From a bacterium (GTDB taxonomy: Bacteria > Planctomycetota > UBA1135 > UBA2386), in contig JANSXC010000010.1 of assembly GCA_024743115.1 (NCBI GenBank), forward strand, positions 184,951 to 248,950: a stretch of DNA of 64,000 nt. The letters are read 5' to 3'. Both the position numbers and the translations under genes were made by a program. Positions within the stretch are counted from its first letter, which is position 1, and every line of letters begins with the position of its first letter. This document shows positions 52,448 through 61,278 of the stretch, piece by piece. The notes under the pieces were generated by a model. It did no database searches. It saw only the letters and a program-made list of their open reading frames with translations, and was not told the DNA's origin.

Positions 52448-53089
52448 ATGAGTGGCTGGCAACCCGTGCGCGCCATGGATCCGATCGCTCCGAGGGCCCT
52501 GCTTTCAACTGGTCCGGTCGTAACGATCGGGATCACAGCGGTCGTGGTGTTTCGGTTGCACGTCGACTTCGGCGGGTACCTCAGCCTGATTGCGATCGGC
52601 TCAGCAATGCTGGGTGGTCCTTTGGTCTGCATGCTTCTGGTGTTCCGTGGACTGTGGCTACGCTCGCGCCGGGTTCCCGAGACGCTGGTTCGGCGCCGTG
52701 ATCTGCAGTGGCCTGGCAACATCCGTATCGCGATTGGTGTTGTTTGTGGCGCGCTGCTGCTGGTCGCGATGGTGACCGGCGTGGAGGAGTGGATGTTCCA
52801 CCGCTGGCACTTGCGTTCGTTCGAGCGGGTGATCGCCGGTGAGAGCGAAGCGATTCCTGGCGGGGCGGTTCTTCGTTACGAGACCGAGCTCGTGTTCGCC
52901 TACCCGCGCGGCAATTCGAACATCTTCTTCATCTACGATCATGAGGGGGAGGTGCCCACTCCCGAAGGCGTGTCACCGTTTCCCAGGTGGTCGGGAAGGC
53001 GTTCGTTCTGGGAATCGTCTCGGTACTCGAGAGAGCAAGCGCGGTCGCTCGGTGGTCGCTGGTACTACACGCCCTACGTGCGCGAGTAG
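52448..53089 (+). CDS. Membrane protein of unknown function
   Basis: About 213 aa if it starts at the ATG at 52448 (GGGAGA about 14 bases upstream); ATGs at 52394 and 52475 are alternatives. It has two hydrophobic segments in the first half (VVTIGITAVVVFRLHV with LIAIGSAMLGGPLVCMLLVF) and one near the middle (IAIGVVCGALLLVAMVTG). A ~100-residue soluble C-terminal part follows (LRYETELVFAYPRGNSNIFF). No recognised family. Confidence 0.55.
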   Translation: MSGWQPVRAMDPIAPRALLSTGPVVTIGITAVVVFRLHVDFGGYLSLIAIGSAMLGGPLVCMLLVFRGLWLRSRRVPETLVRRRDLQWPGNIRIAIGVVCGALLLVAMVTGVEEWMFHRWHLRSFERVIAGESEAIPGGAVLRYETELVFAYPRGNSNIFFIYDHEGEVPTPEGVSPFPRWSGRRSFWESSRYSREQARSLGGRWYYTPYVRE

Positions 53090-53166
53090 CGCCGCTCCGA
53101 AGGTCGTTTCCGACTTCTCTCGGCCAACGGTTCGGTCCAAAGGCGCCGGACCGTAGGCTTCTGCGC

Positions 53167-54402
53167 GTGACCAAACCGACCGTCGCCACCTTCGCTGTCA
53201 AAGGCCACCTCATCGACTCCGGCCTGCTCTCCGATGCGCTCGAGGCCGTGCAGGCTGCGGGTGCCACGTATCGCATCGTGCGCCTCGAAATCGGCACCAA
53301 TCGCGCCGACGAGAGTGAACTCGAGGTCGAGGTGACTGCCCATTCGGATGCCGTGTTCGAACGCGTCTGCGACGACCTGATGTCGCTCGGGCTCAGCGAG
53401 ACGGCGACGCAGGACGCGGCGATCGCGGCGGTCGAGGCCGATGGCGTGGCGCCGCAGGGGTTCTATTCGACGACCAATCTCGCGACCGAGGTACGGATCG
53501 ATGGTTCGTGGGTGCCGGTGCGCAATCAGCGGATGGACGCGACCGTCGTCGTCGACGGCGAGGACGCGCAGTGCATCAAGCTGCGCGATCTGCAGCAGGG
53601 CCAGCAGGTCGTGACCGGGCATGCCGGCGTGCGCGTGACGCCGCACACGTCGCGCAAGCTGCAGGAGGGCAAGTTCGGCTTCATGCAGGGCGAGGCCAGT
53701 TCGGAACGTCGCCTGCCTTCGCAGGTCGCCGAGGTCGTGCGCGAGTGGCGACGCGTGCAGGGCGAGGGCCGCAAGATCATCCTCGTGGCGGGGCCGGTCG
53801 TGGTGCACGTCGGTGCGGCGCCCGTGCTGGCGGCGATCCTGCGCGCGGGGCTCGTCGATGGTCTGCTCAGCGGCAACGCGCTCGCGGTGCACGACATCGA
53901 AGCGGCCTACTTCGGCACGAGTCTCGGCATCGACCTCGAGTCCGGTTCGCCGGCCGTGCACGGCCACATGCACCACATGCGCGCCATCAACCGCATTCGG
54001 CGGGAAGGCAATATCGCGAACGCCGTGAAGAGCGGGGCGCTCGAGACCGGGGTGATGCACGCGACGGTCGAGGCGCGGGTGCCGTTCTGTCTCGCGGGAT
54101 CGATCCGTGACGACGGGCCGCTGCCGGACACCGAGATGGATCTCATCAAGGCTCAGGCGCGCTACGCGGAGATCCTGCAGAACGCGGGCCTCGTCGTGAT
54201 CCTGAGTTCGATGCTCCACGGCATCGGCACGGGCAACATGATCCCGGCCGACGTGATGACGGTCTGCGTCGACATCCACCCGGCGGTCGTGAGCAAGCTC
54301 AGCGATCGTGGCTCGGCCCAGAGCAAGGGCATCGTGACCGATGTCGGCGCGTTCCTGCGCGAACTCGCCGAACAGCTCGGGGTCGAGCTCCCGAACGGCT
54401 GA
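53167..54402 (+). CDS. LOR/SDH-domain protein, ornithine cyclodeaminase type (TIGR00300)
   Basis: 411 aa from a GTG at 53167, where family similarity begins (KGHLIDSGLLSDALEAVQAA). Family segments include APQGFYSTTNLATEVR, GEASSERRLPSQVAEVV, VAGPVVVHVGAAPVLAAIL, LLSGNALAVHDIEAAYFGTS and CLAGSIRDDGPLPDTEMD. The domain binds NAD, and in archaea and in cyanobacterial ArgZ/AgrE it converts ornithine to proline and ammonia. An ornithine cyclodeaminase role is therefore likely but not certain. It is cytoplasmic and stands alone. Confidence 0.88.
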   Translation: MTKPTVATFAVKGHLIDSGLLSDALEAVQAAGATYRIVRLEIGTNRADESELEVEVTAHSDAVFERVCDDLMSLGLSETATQDAAIAAVEADGVAPQGFYSTTNLATEVRIDGSWVPVRNQRMDATVVVDGEDAQCIKLRDLQQGQQVVTGHAGVRVTPHTSRKLQEGKFGFMQGEASSERRLPSQVAEVVREWRRVQGEGRKIILVAGPVVVHVGAAPVLAAILRAGLVDGLLSGNALAVHDIEAAYFGTSLGIDLESGSPAVHGHMHHMRAINRIRREGNIANAVKSGALETGVMHATVEARVPFCLAGSIRDDGPLPDTEMDLIKAQARYAEILQNAGLVVILSSMLHGIGTGNMIPADVMTVCVDIHPAVVSKLSDRGSAQSKGIVTDVGAFLRELAEQLGVELPNG

Positions 54403-54430
54403 ATAGACCCCCTGGAGTCCGGGCCTGTCA

Positions 54431-55624
54431 GTGGCCGATAGATCCCACAGCATGGGATCTTTCGTCAACGCGGCGCTCTCGACGCTGATCGTCACCCTGG
54501 TCGTGGGTTCGACTGCTCCAGGTCAGCAGGCGCCGGGCCAACAGGAGCCGGGCCAACGGGCGCCAGATCAGAAGTCGCCTGGTCGGCAACCGGCAGTTGC
54601 GAAGCGCGCCATGCCGCTCCCTGGCATCGTGCTCGCGGACGATGTCGACCCCGTGCCGCTCGCGGCGTTCGGGCTGGGGATGGGTGGACTCGATACCCGC
54701 CGTCCCGGACCGCTGCGGGTCGCGGCGGGTCGCTGCACGACGCCGGGAGGCATCGTGGTGCAGTGTCTTGGCGTCGGTGTCAAGCTGACGTTCCCGAGCG
54801 GCCGCGAGCTACTGCTCGCGCCGGACGGTGTGCTTCATCTGCGCGACGGCGCGGTCGGCGGCCCGTTTCGAACCGGCGTGGAACTCCGGCTCGGCGATGC
54901 CACGCGCCTCCGGATCAAGCTTTCGCAGGCACAGCGTCGGCAGGTGCGTGAGGTCGTCGTCGTGCACGGTGAGCGACAGCTGCGACTGTGGCGCCGCGGT
55001 CGACCGGTGCGCGAGTCCGTGCGTTCGAACTTCTGGGGTGGACCGCGCGTCTGCTGCTGCGGCGACGGCGGCGAGCTCTACCGCGCGATCGCCATCGGCC
55101 CGCTCATCGCGCTCGACCGCGTGCTCGTGCCCGTCACGCGTGAGCAGGACGCGCCGACCGAAAGGCTCGTCGTGCTCACCGAACCCCTGACCAGGGCGCT
55201 CGGCGAACTGCCGCGCGTTCACCGCTCGCGCGACCCGGATCTCCAGCCGGCGGTGGCAGCGGTCGCCGCAACGTCGCGGCGGGCCACGACGATCTTTCCC
55301 GCCGGCGCGGGGCTGCGCCGGGCGGATCACAAGAACCTGCGCTGGTTGCTGCGCGGTGGCTACGAGCTCGAACTCGCGCTGCACGGCCCGCGCGCGCCGC
55401 GCCTCGCGCTCTTCGCCGGTCGTGCCATGCGGCCGATGGTCGAGTGGACGCTCGGCATGGGCGGCGCAGCGTTCCTGACAAACCCTCGGCGTGAGCCGGG
55501 CGCCTCGCGCTGGCGCGGCAACGGCGTCACGCTCGCGCCGATCGCCCCCGAGCTGCAAGAACGCCGCACGCTACGTGAACGGCAGCTGGCGCTCGCGATC
55601 ATCCGGCGCGTTCGCCAGCGGTAG
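54431..55624 (+). CDS. Secreted protein of unknown function with PGQ repeats
   Basis: 397 aa from a GTG at 54431, or 390 aa from the ATG at 54452. The GTG gives the signal peptide (ALSTLIVTLVVGSTAPGQ) a positive charge. Right after it come short repeats (APGQQAPGQQEPGQRAPDQ). The remaining ~330 residues are beta-rich with a CCCGDGGE cluster (~residue 205) and no recognised motif. An inverted repeat spans the ATG. It ends against the convergent TetR gene with no spacer. Confidence 0.72.
   Translation: MADRSHSMGSFVNAALSTLIVTLVVGSTAPGQQAPGQQEPGQRAPDQKSPGRQPAVAKRAMPLPGIVLADDVDPVPLAAFGLGMGGLDTRRPGPLRVAAGRCTTPGGIVVQCLGVGVKLTFPSGRELLLAPDGVLHLRDGAVGGPFRTGVELRLGDATRLRIKLSQAQRRQVREVVVVHGERQLRLWRRGRPVRESVRSNFWGGPRVCCCGDGGELYRAIAIGPLIALDRVLVPVTREQDAPTERLVVLTEPLTRALGELPRVHRSRDPDLQPAVAAVAATSRRATTIFPAGAGLRRADHKNLRWLLRGGYELELALHGPRAPRLALFAGRAMRPMVEWTLGMGGAAFLTNPRREPGASRWRGNGVTLAPIAPELQERRTLRERQLALAIIRRVRQR
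54440..54460 (+). repeat. 8-bp inverted repeat around the second start codon
   Basis: AGATCCCA (54440-54447) and TGGGATCT (54453-54460) are perfect inverted arms around CAGCA, with the ATG at 54452 inside. In mRNA this would fold into a hairpin hiding that ATG; in DNA it could be an operator. Confidence 0.4.
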
Positions 55625-56209
55625 CTACCCATCGAGCGTCGCGAGCAATCGTCGAGCGCAACCCCGGGCCGCCGAGCGATGTCGGACAGGCAGCTGCAGA
55701 GGGTGGAGTGAGCCGTGGTTGAAGTAGATGCCTACGATGCCGTGGGCGACCTCCCATAGCCCTTGGGCGCCAGTTTCGGGGTGCTCCAGCCGGAGGATGT
55801 CACGCACGGCAGCGATCGTCTCTTCTACGAGTGCCGACATCAGCTCACGCAGGTGCGCATCGTGTTCGGCGCCGGCAATGAGCGCTTCGGCCAGGACGAC
55901 GTCGTGGAAGTCCTCGTCCGACGGTGTGGCAAAGAGCAGGTCGACGAGCCGTTCGAAGCGGCGGTGGTCGCCGACGAGGTCGACCATCTCCTTCAGCTGC
56001 ACCCGGTAGCGCGCGGTCAGGCGCTCTGCCATCGCGTGGATCAGGTCGTCGCGGTTACCGATGTAGTGCCGCAGGATGCTGCGCTGGACTCCGGCCGTCT
56101 GCGCGACCATTTCGAGCGAAGCCCCGCTCAACCCGTGCTGCACCACGCAGTGTTCGAAAGCGTCGAGGATTTGCGTCGTTCGTTCGGCGGCGAGGGAGCG
56201 GCGGGGCAT
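55625..56209 (-). CDS. TetR-family transcriptional regulator
   Basis: 194 aa. The helix-turn-helix spans residues ~10-50 (ILDAFEHCVVQHGLSGASLEMV, AGVQRSILRHYIGNRDDLI). The C-terminal helical domain holds the ligand pocket (EDFHDVVLAEALIAGAEHDAHL). It is divergent from a cytochrome c lipoprotein gene, with a perfect 24-base palindromic operator between them, so it very probably represses that gene and itself. Confidence 0.92.
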   Translation of the reverse strand: MPRRSLAAERTTQILDAFEHCVVQHGLSGASLEMVAQTAGVQRSILRHYIGNRDDLIHAMAERLTARYRVQLKEMVDLVGDHRRFERLVDLLFATPSDEDFHDVVLAEALIAGAEHDAHLRELMSALVEETIAAVRDILRLEHPETGAQGLWEVAHGIVGIYFNHGSLHPLQLPVRHRSAARGCARRLLATLDG

Positions 56210-56224
56210 TGGGGGATTGTAATA

Positions 56225-56248
56225 TAGATTGTCTAGTCTGACAATCTA
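56225..56248. promoter_or_regulatory. TetR-type operator, perfect 9-bp arms
   Basis: TAGATTGTC (56225-56233) and GACAATCTA (56240-56248) are perfect inverted arms around 6 bases. A plausible rightward promoter, TTGTAA (56217-56222) with GACAAT (56240-56245) at 17-base spacing, lies across it, so repressor binding would block transcription of the downstream gene. Confidence 0.7.
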
Positions 56249-56296
56249 CTGTGAGCGAGAACGCATCCACGCGGTGCCCTAGCTCGGTGTTGCCCC

Positions 56297-57742
56297 ATGA
56301 AGTATTCGAATCTGTTGGACCGTTCGTTGGCCGTCCCCTTTGCCATCGTCGCCAGCGCCTCCGTCGTGGCCTGTACTTCGACGGGGCCGCAGTCTCCGGA
56401 GCAGGGAGCCGCTGCAGCGGAGGTCTCTTACACGAACGACATTCGCCCGATCGTCTCGAACTACTGCGCTACCTGTCACCACGGCGACGACCCGGACGGC
56501 GACTTCGTGCTCGATACGTACGAGGACGTGCGTGGCATGGTCGAGAGCGGTGAGCTACTGGCGCGAATCAACGACGAGCGCGACCCCATGCCGCCAGCCG
56601 GAATGATGTCGCAGCGGCAGCGCGATCTCTTTCGCGCCTGGCAGGATGGCGGCTACCTCAACGTCGGGGACCCGGCGTTCGCGCCCGAGCACGAACCGTT
56701 CGAACCGCCACTGATCACGCCGGTCGATGTCACGAAGCATGGGTTCGACCTGCTCGAACGATTGCAGGGCCACTGGGTCGGCAAGATGAACCTGATGGGG
56801 CAGGACATGCCGTGGTTCGCTTGGGACTATCGCGCGATCGCTCCGTCTCACGTGCATGCGATCTTCGAGGGTGGGACGCTCGGCAACCTCTTCACCTCGT
56901 TCTTCGTCGCGGACTTGCGCGGCACGCGCACGATCATGGCGCGCAACGGCGGGTTGCTGAACGGCATCTACCGCACGAGCTATTTCGTCCTCGATCGGGT
57001 GCAGAAGAACGGGAAGTCGACGGAATACCGGCTCGTCGACGCGTACGGTGGCGAGGGGATCATGTGGATGAACCTCGCGTTCACCGGCGAGAGCCTCGTG
57101 TTCACGTCTCACACGAGCCGCCTCGGCCTGGCTGGCCCACCCAAGCGGCACATGCGCTTCGAGGGCCGACGTATGCATCCGGAACTCGCGCGATCGGCGG
57201 CCAAGGCCGTGGGGTTCCCGGCACTGGACGCTGCGTACGACTTCGCCGATGGCCTACCTTTGCCTGACTGGGGCGCGGGCGTGCCGGTGACCTCCTACAG
57301 CTACATCTGGGAAGACAAGGACCTCTCGGTCCTCAGTCTCGCGAAGCTGTGTGGCGACCCGATTCGGATCGATCAGATGCCCTATCTGGCGACGTTGCGG
57401 GTCGAGTTCGAGCGCGGTGCAAGGTTGCGCGACATGCCGATGGAGATCTACCTGTCGAGGTCGCCGCTTACGGCGGCCGACGGCAAGTTCCTCATGCGTC
57501 ACGGCTATCCGAGCACGGCGACGTTCGACGGAGTCCTCATGTTTTCGCGCCTGACAGCGTGCGAGACCGAGATGACGTTCACCTATCTGCACCCAGGGAC
57601 CTACTACGTCACTGCCGTCTGCGACAAGAACGGCGACGGTTACCCCTCGGCCGGGGACCTCTCGCACAAGAGCGTGAAGATCGAGGTGTTGCCACGCTCC
57701 GCGGGCGAGGTCCGCCTGCCGGCCGTCGACGTGCAGAACTGA
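56297..57742 (+). CDS. Lipoprotein with N-terminal cytochrome c (PSCyt-like) domain
   Basis: 481 aa. The lipobox is SVVACTS (Cys26). Just after it is a c-type heme motif, IVSNYCATCHHGDDPDG (Cys57, Cys60, His61), like the cytochrome C domain of planctomycete surface proteins. LARINDERDPMPPAG fits the usual MPP segment that supplies the second ligand. The remaining ~350 residues are beta-rich with no motif I know; near the end is an EF-hand-like DKNGDGYPSAGDL. It probably carries or accepts electrons at the outer membrane. It is controlled by the divergent TetR gene through the operator at 56225-56248. Confidence 0.8.
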   Translation: MKYSNLLDRSLAVPFAIVASASVVACTSTGPQSPEQGAAAAEVSYTNDIRPIVSNYCATCHHGDDPDGDFVLDTYEDVRGMVESGELLARINDERDPMPPAGMMSQRQRDLFRAWQDGGYLNVGDPAFAPEHEPFEPPLITPVDVTKHGFDLLERLQGHWVGKMNLMGQDMPWFAWDYRAIAPSHVHAIFEGGTLGNLFTSFFVADLRGTRTIMARNGGLLNGIYRTSYFVLDRVQKNGKSTEYRLVDAYGGEGIMWMNLAFTGESLVFTSHTSRLGLAGPPKRHMRFEGRRMHPELARSAAKAVGFPALDAAYDFADGLPLPDWGAGVPVTSYSYIWEDKDLSVLSLAKLCGDPIRIDQMPYLATLRVEFERGARLRDMPMEIYLSRSPLTAADGKFLMRHGYPSTATFDGVLMFSRLTACETEMTFTYLHPGTYYVTAVCDKNGDGYPSAGDLSHKSVKIEVLPRSAGEVRLPAVDVQN

Positions 57743-57746
57743 CGTA

Positions 57747-58052
57747 TCACGCCTGCAGCACGACCTCGCTGTGGCGGACCTGCGATTCCCAGCTCGACAG
57801 CAGCGCCTGGGCTGCGGCCGGCACGACGGCGACGGTCGGGTCGTCCCCCGCGAAGCGCTCGATTGCGTCCATCGAGTCCCAGAGCGTCGTGACCGTGAAG
57901 CCGTAGCCGCCGTCGATTGCCTGCCGTTGCACGAGCATGTTGCGGAAGCCGTCGATCGTGCGCAGTTCGACGAGCACGACCTCCTCGAGGTACTGCACGT
58001 AGCTGCGAGCCTTGCCCGCGGTCGTCGAGCCGTGCCAGCTCCGCGCGATCAC
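57747..58052 (-). CDS. ABM-domain (antibiotic biosynthesis monooxygenase-like) protein
   Basis: 101 aa. The dimeric alpha-beta barrel pattern is visible: SWHGSTTAGKARSYVQYLEE, VELRTIDGFRNMLVQR, GYGFTVTTLWDSMDAIERFA. Such small proteins are monooxygenases acting without cofactor, heme-degrading enzymes, or have unknown roles. It overlaps the end of the cupin gene by 4 bases (ATGA), so the two are one unit. Confidence 0.75.
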   Translation of the reverse strand: MIARSWHGSTTAGKARSYVQYLEEVVLVELRTIDGFRNMLVQRQAIDGGYGFTVTTLWDSMDAIERFAGDDPTVAVVPAAAQALLSSWESQVRHSEVVLQA

Positions 58053-58417
58053 AGCCGCTCCAGGTCTTTGGGTTCGATCGTACGATCGTGATCGGTCGCA
58101 CCCGTGTTCCGCGTCGACTGCGGTTCGAACATCACGACATCGGCGATGCCACCGACCGCGACCGGTTTGTGTTCGACACCGCGGGGCACGATCGTGAACT
58201 CGCCTGGCCCCAGCGCGATCACGCGGTCGCGCAGGTGGATCTCGACATTACCGTTCACAACGAGAAACATCTCGTCCTCGGCGGCGTGCGAGTGCCAGAC
58301 GTACTCGCCGTCGAACTTTGCGACCTTGACGAACTGACCGTTCAGTTCGCCGGCGATCTTCGGCACCCAGGCCTCGTCGAAGCTCGCGAACGTCTCCCGC
58401 AGGCTGACTTTCTGCAT
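58049..58417 (-). CDS. Cupin-domain protein
   Basis: 122 aa from the ATG at 58417. A single cupin barrel: metal motif 1 is WHSHAAEDEMFLVVNG (two His and a Glu) and motif 2 is PGEFTIVPRGVEHKPVA (the late His). It is probably a metal-dependent enzyme or binding protein of the mannose-6-phosphate isomerase-like class. Operon with the ABM gene; substrate unknown. Confidence 0.85.
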   Translation of the reverse strand: MQKVSLRETFASFDEAWVPKIAGELNGQFVKVAKFDGEYVWHSHAAEDEMFLVVNGNVEIHLRDRVIALGPGEFTIVPRGVEHKPVAVGGIADVVMFEPQSTRNTGATDHDRTIEPKDLERL

Positions 58418-58466
58418 GCGGCAGAGTGTAGCCCTGCGGGTCACCCGCGGGCGTTGCTTGCGCCGA

Positions 58467-59450
58467 CTACTGCTTCCGGCGCAGCACGGCGGCCTTGGCC
58501 TGTGGCGAACGGTGCTCGGCGAGCGCAGCTTCGACCGCGGCGTCCTTGCCCATCACCTTGTCGAGGCGCAGCAGCAGTGCGAGAGCCGTTTCGGTGTTCG
58601 TGGCGCCGATCGCGCGCAGCACCGCGACGCGGTCGCGCGGGTTGCGGAGGTTCGGCAATCGGCGCTCGAGAATCGCCGAGGCGCCCTCGCCGTGCATGGC
58701 CCGTGCGATGCGACCGACGCAGCGGGCGTAGCGCGGATCGGAGACTGGGCCGAGCGACACGGCGAGGTTGTCGACGAGGCCCTCGAGGCGCTGCTCGGAG
58801 CAGAGTTCGGCGAGCGCGATCTTGAACGGCACGTCCTCGGTTTCACCCGTGGCGCGACCGACGATCTGGCTCCACTGCGGGGCCGCGATCACCTTGCGAA
58901 GATCCTGGCGTTCGGTCAGCAGCCGCGCGGCTTCGATGCGCACGCTGGCATCGCCGCGGACGGCGATCGTGGCGAGCTCGCTCGCCGTCGACGTGGCGGA
59001 TGCGCCCGCCTTGGCGCGCGCGATGACGTTCGCGAAGCCGACGATCGGATTCTTGCTGCGGTCGCCAGTGACGAGCGGGTTGCTGCCCGGCCAGCCGACC
59101 ATCTTGTAGTACGGCCCCTCGCTTGCGGGCAGACCGAGGCGCGACGCGGTGACGTTGGCGCTACGCAGGCAGTAGAGCCGCGACTGTCGCGGCATCGGTC
59201 GCTGATGCACGCTGAGTCGTGGCCAATCGAGCACGGTGACGGCGGCGCGGCCGTCGCTGCCGAACACGTCTTCGAGGATCTGCACCCGGTGTAGCGTGAC
59301 GCGGTCGTTGTGCGGCCGCTTGCCGACCTGACGCGCGACGGCAACGAGATCCGCATCGCTGATGCCGCGTCGCAGGTTCTGCGCGCGCAGCGTCGCCGGA
59401 AGGGTCGCCACCGTGGTGGCGAGAACGGTGAGGGTGAAAACGCAGCGCAT
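58467..59450 (-). CDS. Secreted HEAT-repeat-like helical protein
   Basis: 327 aa with a signal peptide (VFTLTVLATTVATLPATLRAQ). Residues ~140-320 form regular helix pairs of HEAT type (DASVRIEAARLLTER, VPFKIALAELCSEQRLEGLVDNL, NTETALALLLRLD), a scaffold for protein contacts. Residues ~60-120 are mixed. It starts 1 base after the stop of the HExxH lipoprotein gene, so it is probably that protein's partner. Confidence 0.75.
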   Translation of the reverse strand: MRCVFTLTVLATTVATLPATLRAQNLRRGISDADLVAVARQVGKRPHNDRVTLHRVQILEDVFGSDGRAAVTVLDWPRLSVHQRPMPRQSRLYCLRSANVTASRLGLPASEGPYYKMVGWPGSNPLVTGDRSKNPIVGFANVIARAKAGASATSTASELATIAVRGDASVRIEAARLLTERQDLRKVIAAPQWSQIVGRATGETEDVPFKIALAELCSEQRLEGLVDNLAVSLGPVSDPRYARCVGRIARAMHGEGASAILERRLPNLRNPRDRVAVLRAIGATNTETALALLLRLDKVMGKDAAVEAALAEHRSPQAKAAVLRRKQ

Positions 59451-59451
59451 G

Positions 59452-61278
59452 TCAGTTGCCGTAGAAGATCTGCTCGCGCAGGTAGGCCAGGTTGAGGGTG
59501 TTGAACATCGAGGCCGGGTCGATCGTCGCCGAGTAGGTCAGGGTCGGGCTCATCACGTTCGTGGCGCCGGTCGGGAACAGGCTCGTGTTTCTGATGTGAC
59601 CGTCGCTCGAGCCGCCGAAGTTCGTGGTGTCGTTGCCGTAGAGCCCGATGGGCATCGCCCCGTTCTCGACGAGCCCCATCGAGTGGCCGCATTCGTGTGC
59701 GATGACGATCGCGGTGAAGCGCGCGAAGTCCGCGATGGCGTTGTCGATCGTCGTCGCGCGCCCGTCGTTGAGCGCATCGTCGATGCGCTGGCAGTCGTTG
59801 GCGTCGGCGCCGATGGGCGTGCCGCCCCGCGATGGTGCGAGATCGTCGAACGTCTGCCGAAACAGGCTCGCGCCCGGGCCCTGCAATCCGGCATCGGCGA
59901 TCGTGTGCAGGAAGACGCCGAGACGTGTGCCGCCGAAATCGACCTGGGTGTTGTCGTCCTGGGTCGTGTTCGATGGATCGAAGATCGCAATCCCGAGCGT
60001 GCCCGGAGAGGTCGCCGAGCCGGCAATGCTGATCTGCGAGTAGGGGAAGCTCGAGTAGCCCACGCTCGATGCCGTGAACGTGCCAGCCGGCTGGGTCGTC
60101 GTGAACGTGACGTTCGCACCCGGGAACAGCACGGTGAGCGCCGCGAGCAGCTCCGTCTTGAAGCGGTCCTGCGTCTTGTCGTTGACGTCGCCCGTGCAGC
60201 TGTTCTGCGCGACCGGTGACGCAGTTGCCAGGCCGATCACACGCAGGATGTCGACGAAGTCGGCAACCGAGTTCGCGCCTTCGACGACCTGGACCTCGTG
60301 GGTCGGCGACGTGACGACGTTGAACGACTCGACGTCGCGTGCGAAGTCGAGGTACCACACCTGACTTGCGTTGACGTTGGTCTCGAACGGCCGCAGCCCT
60401 TCTGGGAACTGACGGGCGCGCGCGGTGAACGTCAGGGGGCTCGAGGCCAGGCCGGACGTGTCGACGACGATGCAGGTGAGTGTGAAGTCGCCGGCGGGGA
60501 ACGAGACAGTGCTCGGGACCGTGAAGCTCGCTGTCGTGGCCGTGGTCGCCCCGAGGGTGAGAAACGGCGTCAGGTTGGTGCCGGCGCCTTGGCTACCCGA
60601 TGGCGTCGACACGGGCATGCTCGCGGCGATGAAAGTGCTCGCCGCGGCGATCGTGCCGTTGTCGCTGAACGTCAGGTCGATGGACCAGCCGTTCTGCGGT
60701 ACCTGCAGGATGCCGCCAGCCGCGCCGGTGCCGTTGAGTTCGCCGTCGATCTCGGCGATCGTGATGTTGGAGAGTGTCGGGTTGCTGCCGTCACTCGTGC
60801 CGAGGGTCACGGCATCGGACATCTCCGCGGCGCGTCCCGACGTGTCCTGGATCACGTCGTTGTCCATCGACAGCGCGATGGTTGTCGACCCCGGAGTCAG
60901 CGAGACTCCGCTGCCGACCACGATCGCAATCGAGCGTGAGCCGTTGTTCGAGACGCTGCTGATCGTCCCGAAGGAATCCGAGCCCGACAGCGTGAAGTCC
61001 GCGTCGCTGAGGACCGCGCCGCCCGCCAACTGCACGTCCGTGGAGAAGAACAACAGCACGGTGTCGCCGCTCTGCGGTGACGGGTTGCTGCCGGTGTAGG
61101 CCGCGGCGAAGAGCACGGGGCCGGACTGTGGGGCGCCGCCGCCGCCACCGCCGCTGCAGCCGGGGCCGAGCAGCAGGCAGAGGGTTGCGAGCGCCGCCGC
61201 CATCGGGGCTGCCGCTTTGGCCAGTACGCCCCGGAGTCCGGGAAAGCGCTGAGGTGAGTCGTCCGTCGTTCCGATCAT
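59452..61278 (-). CDS. Lipoprotein with C-terminal HExxH metalloprotease domain
   Basis: 608 aa from the ATG at 61278 (the frame opens upstream with a TTG). The lipobox is LLGPGCSGGGGGG. Residues ~50-290 form two Ig/Big-like sandwiches (SGDTVLLFFSTDVQLAGG; NGWSIDLTFSDNGTIAA). The C-terminal domain has IAHECGHSMGLVENG followed by a Met-turn-like TNVMSP. HECGH fits HExxH zinc binding, but the third metzincin ligand position is Glu; a downstream His (SDGHIRN) may serve. It is probably a surface protease, cotranscribed with the HEAT-like gene. Confidence 0.8.
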   Translation of the reverse strand: MIGTTDDSPQRFPGLRGVLAKAAAPMAAALATLCLLLGPGCSGGGGGGAPQSGPVLFAAAYTGSNPSPQSGDTVLLFFSTDVQLAGGAVLSDADFTLSGSDSFGTISSVSNNGSRSIAIVVGSGVSLTPGSTTIALSMDNDVIQDTSGRAAEMSDAVTLGTSDGSNPTLSNITIAEIDGELNGTGAAGGILQVPQNGWSIDLTFSDNGTIAAASTFIAASMPVSTPSGSQGAGTNLTPFLTLGATTATTASFTVPSTVSFPAGDFTLTCIVVDTSGLASSPLTFTARARQFPEGLRPFETNVNASQVWYLDFARDVESFNVVTSPTHEVQVVEGANSVADFVDILRVIGLATASPVAQNSCTGDVNDKTQDRFKTELLAALTVLFPGANVTFTTTQPAGTFTASSVGYSSFPYSQISIAGSATSPGTLGIAIFDPSNTTQDDNTQVDFGGTRLGVFLHTIADAGLQGPGASLFRQTFDDLAPSRGGTPIGADANDCQRIDDALNDGRATTIDNAIADFARFTAIVIAHECGHSMGLVENGAMPIGLYGNDTTNFGGSSDGHIRNTSLFPTGATNVMSPTLTYSATIDPASMFNTLNLAYLREQIFYGN

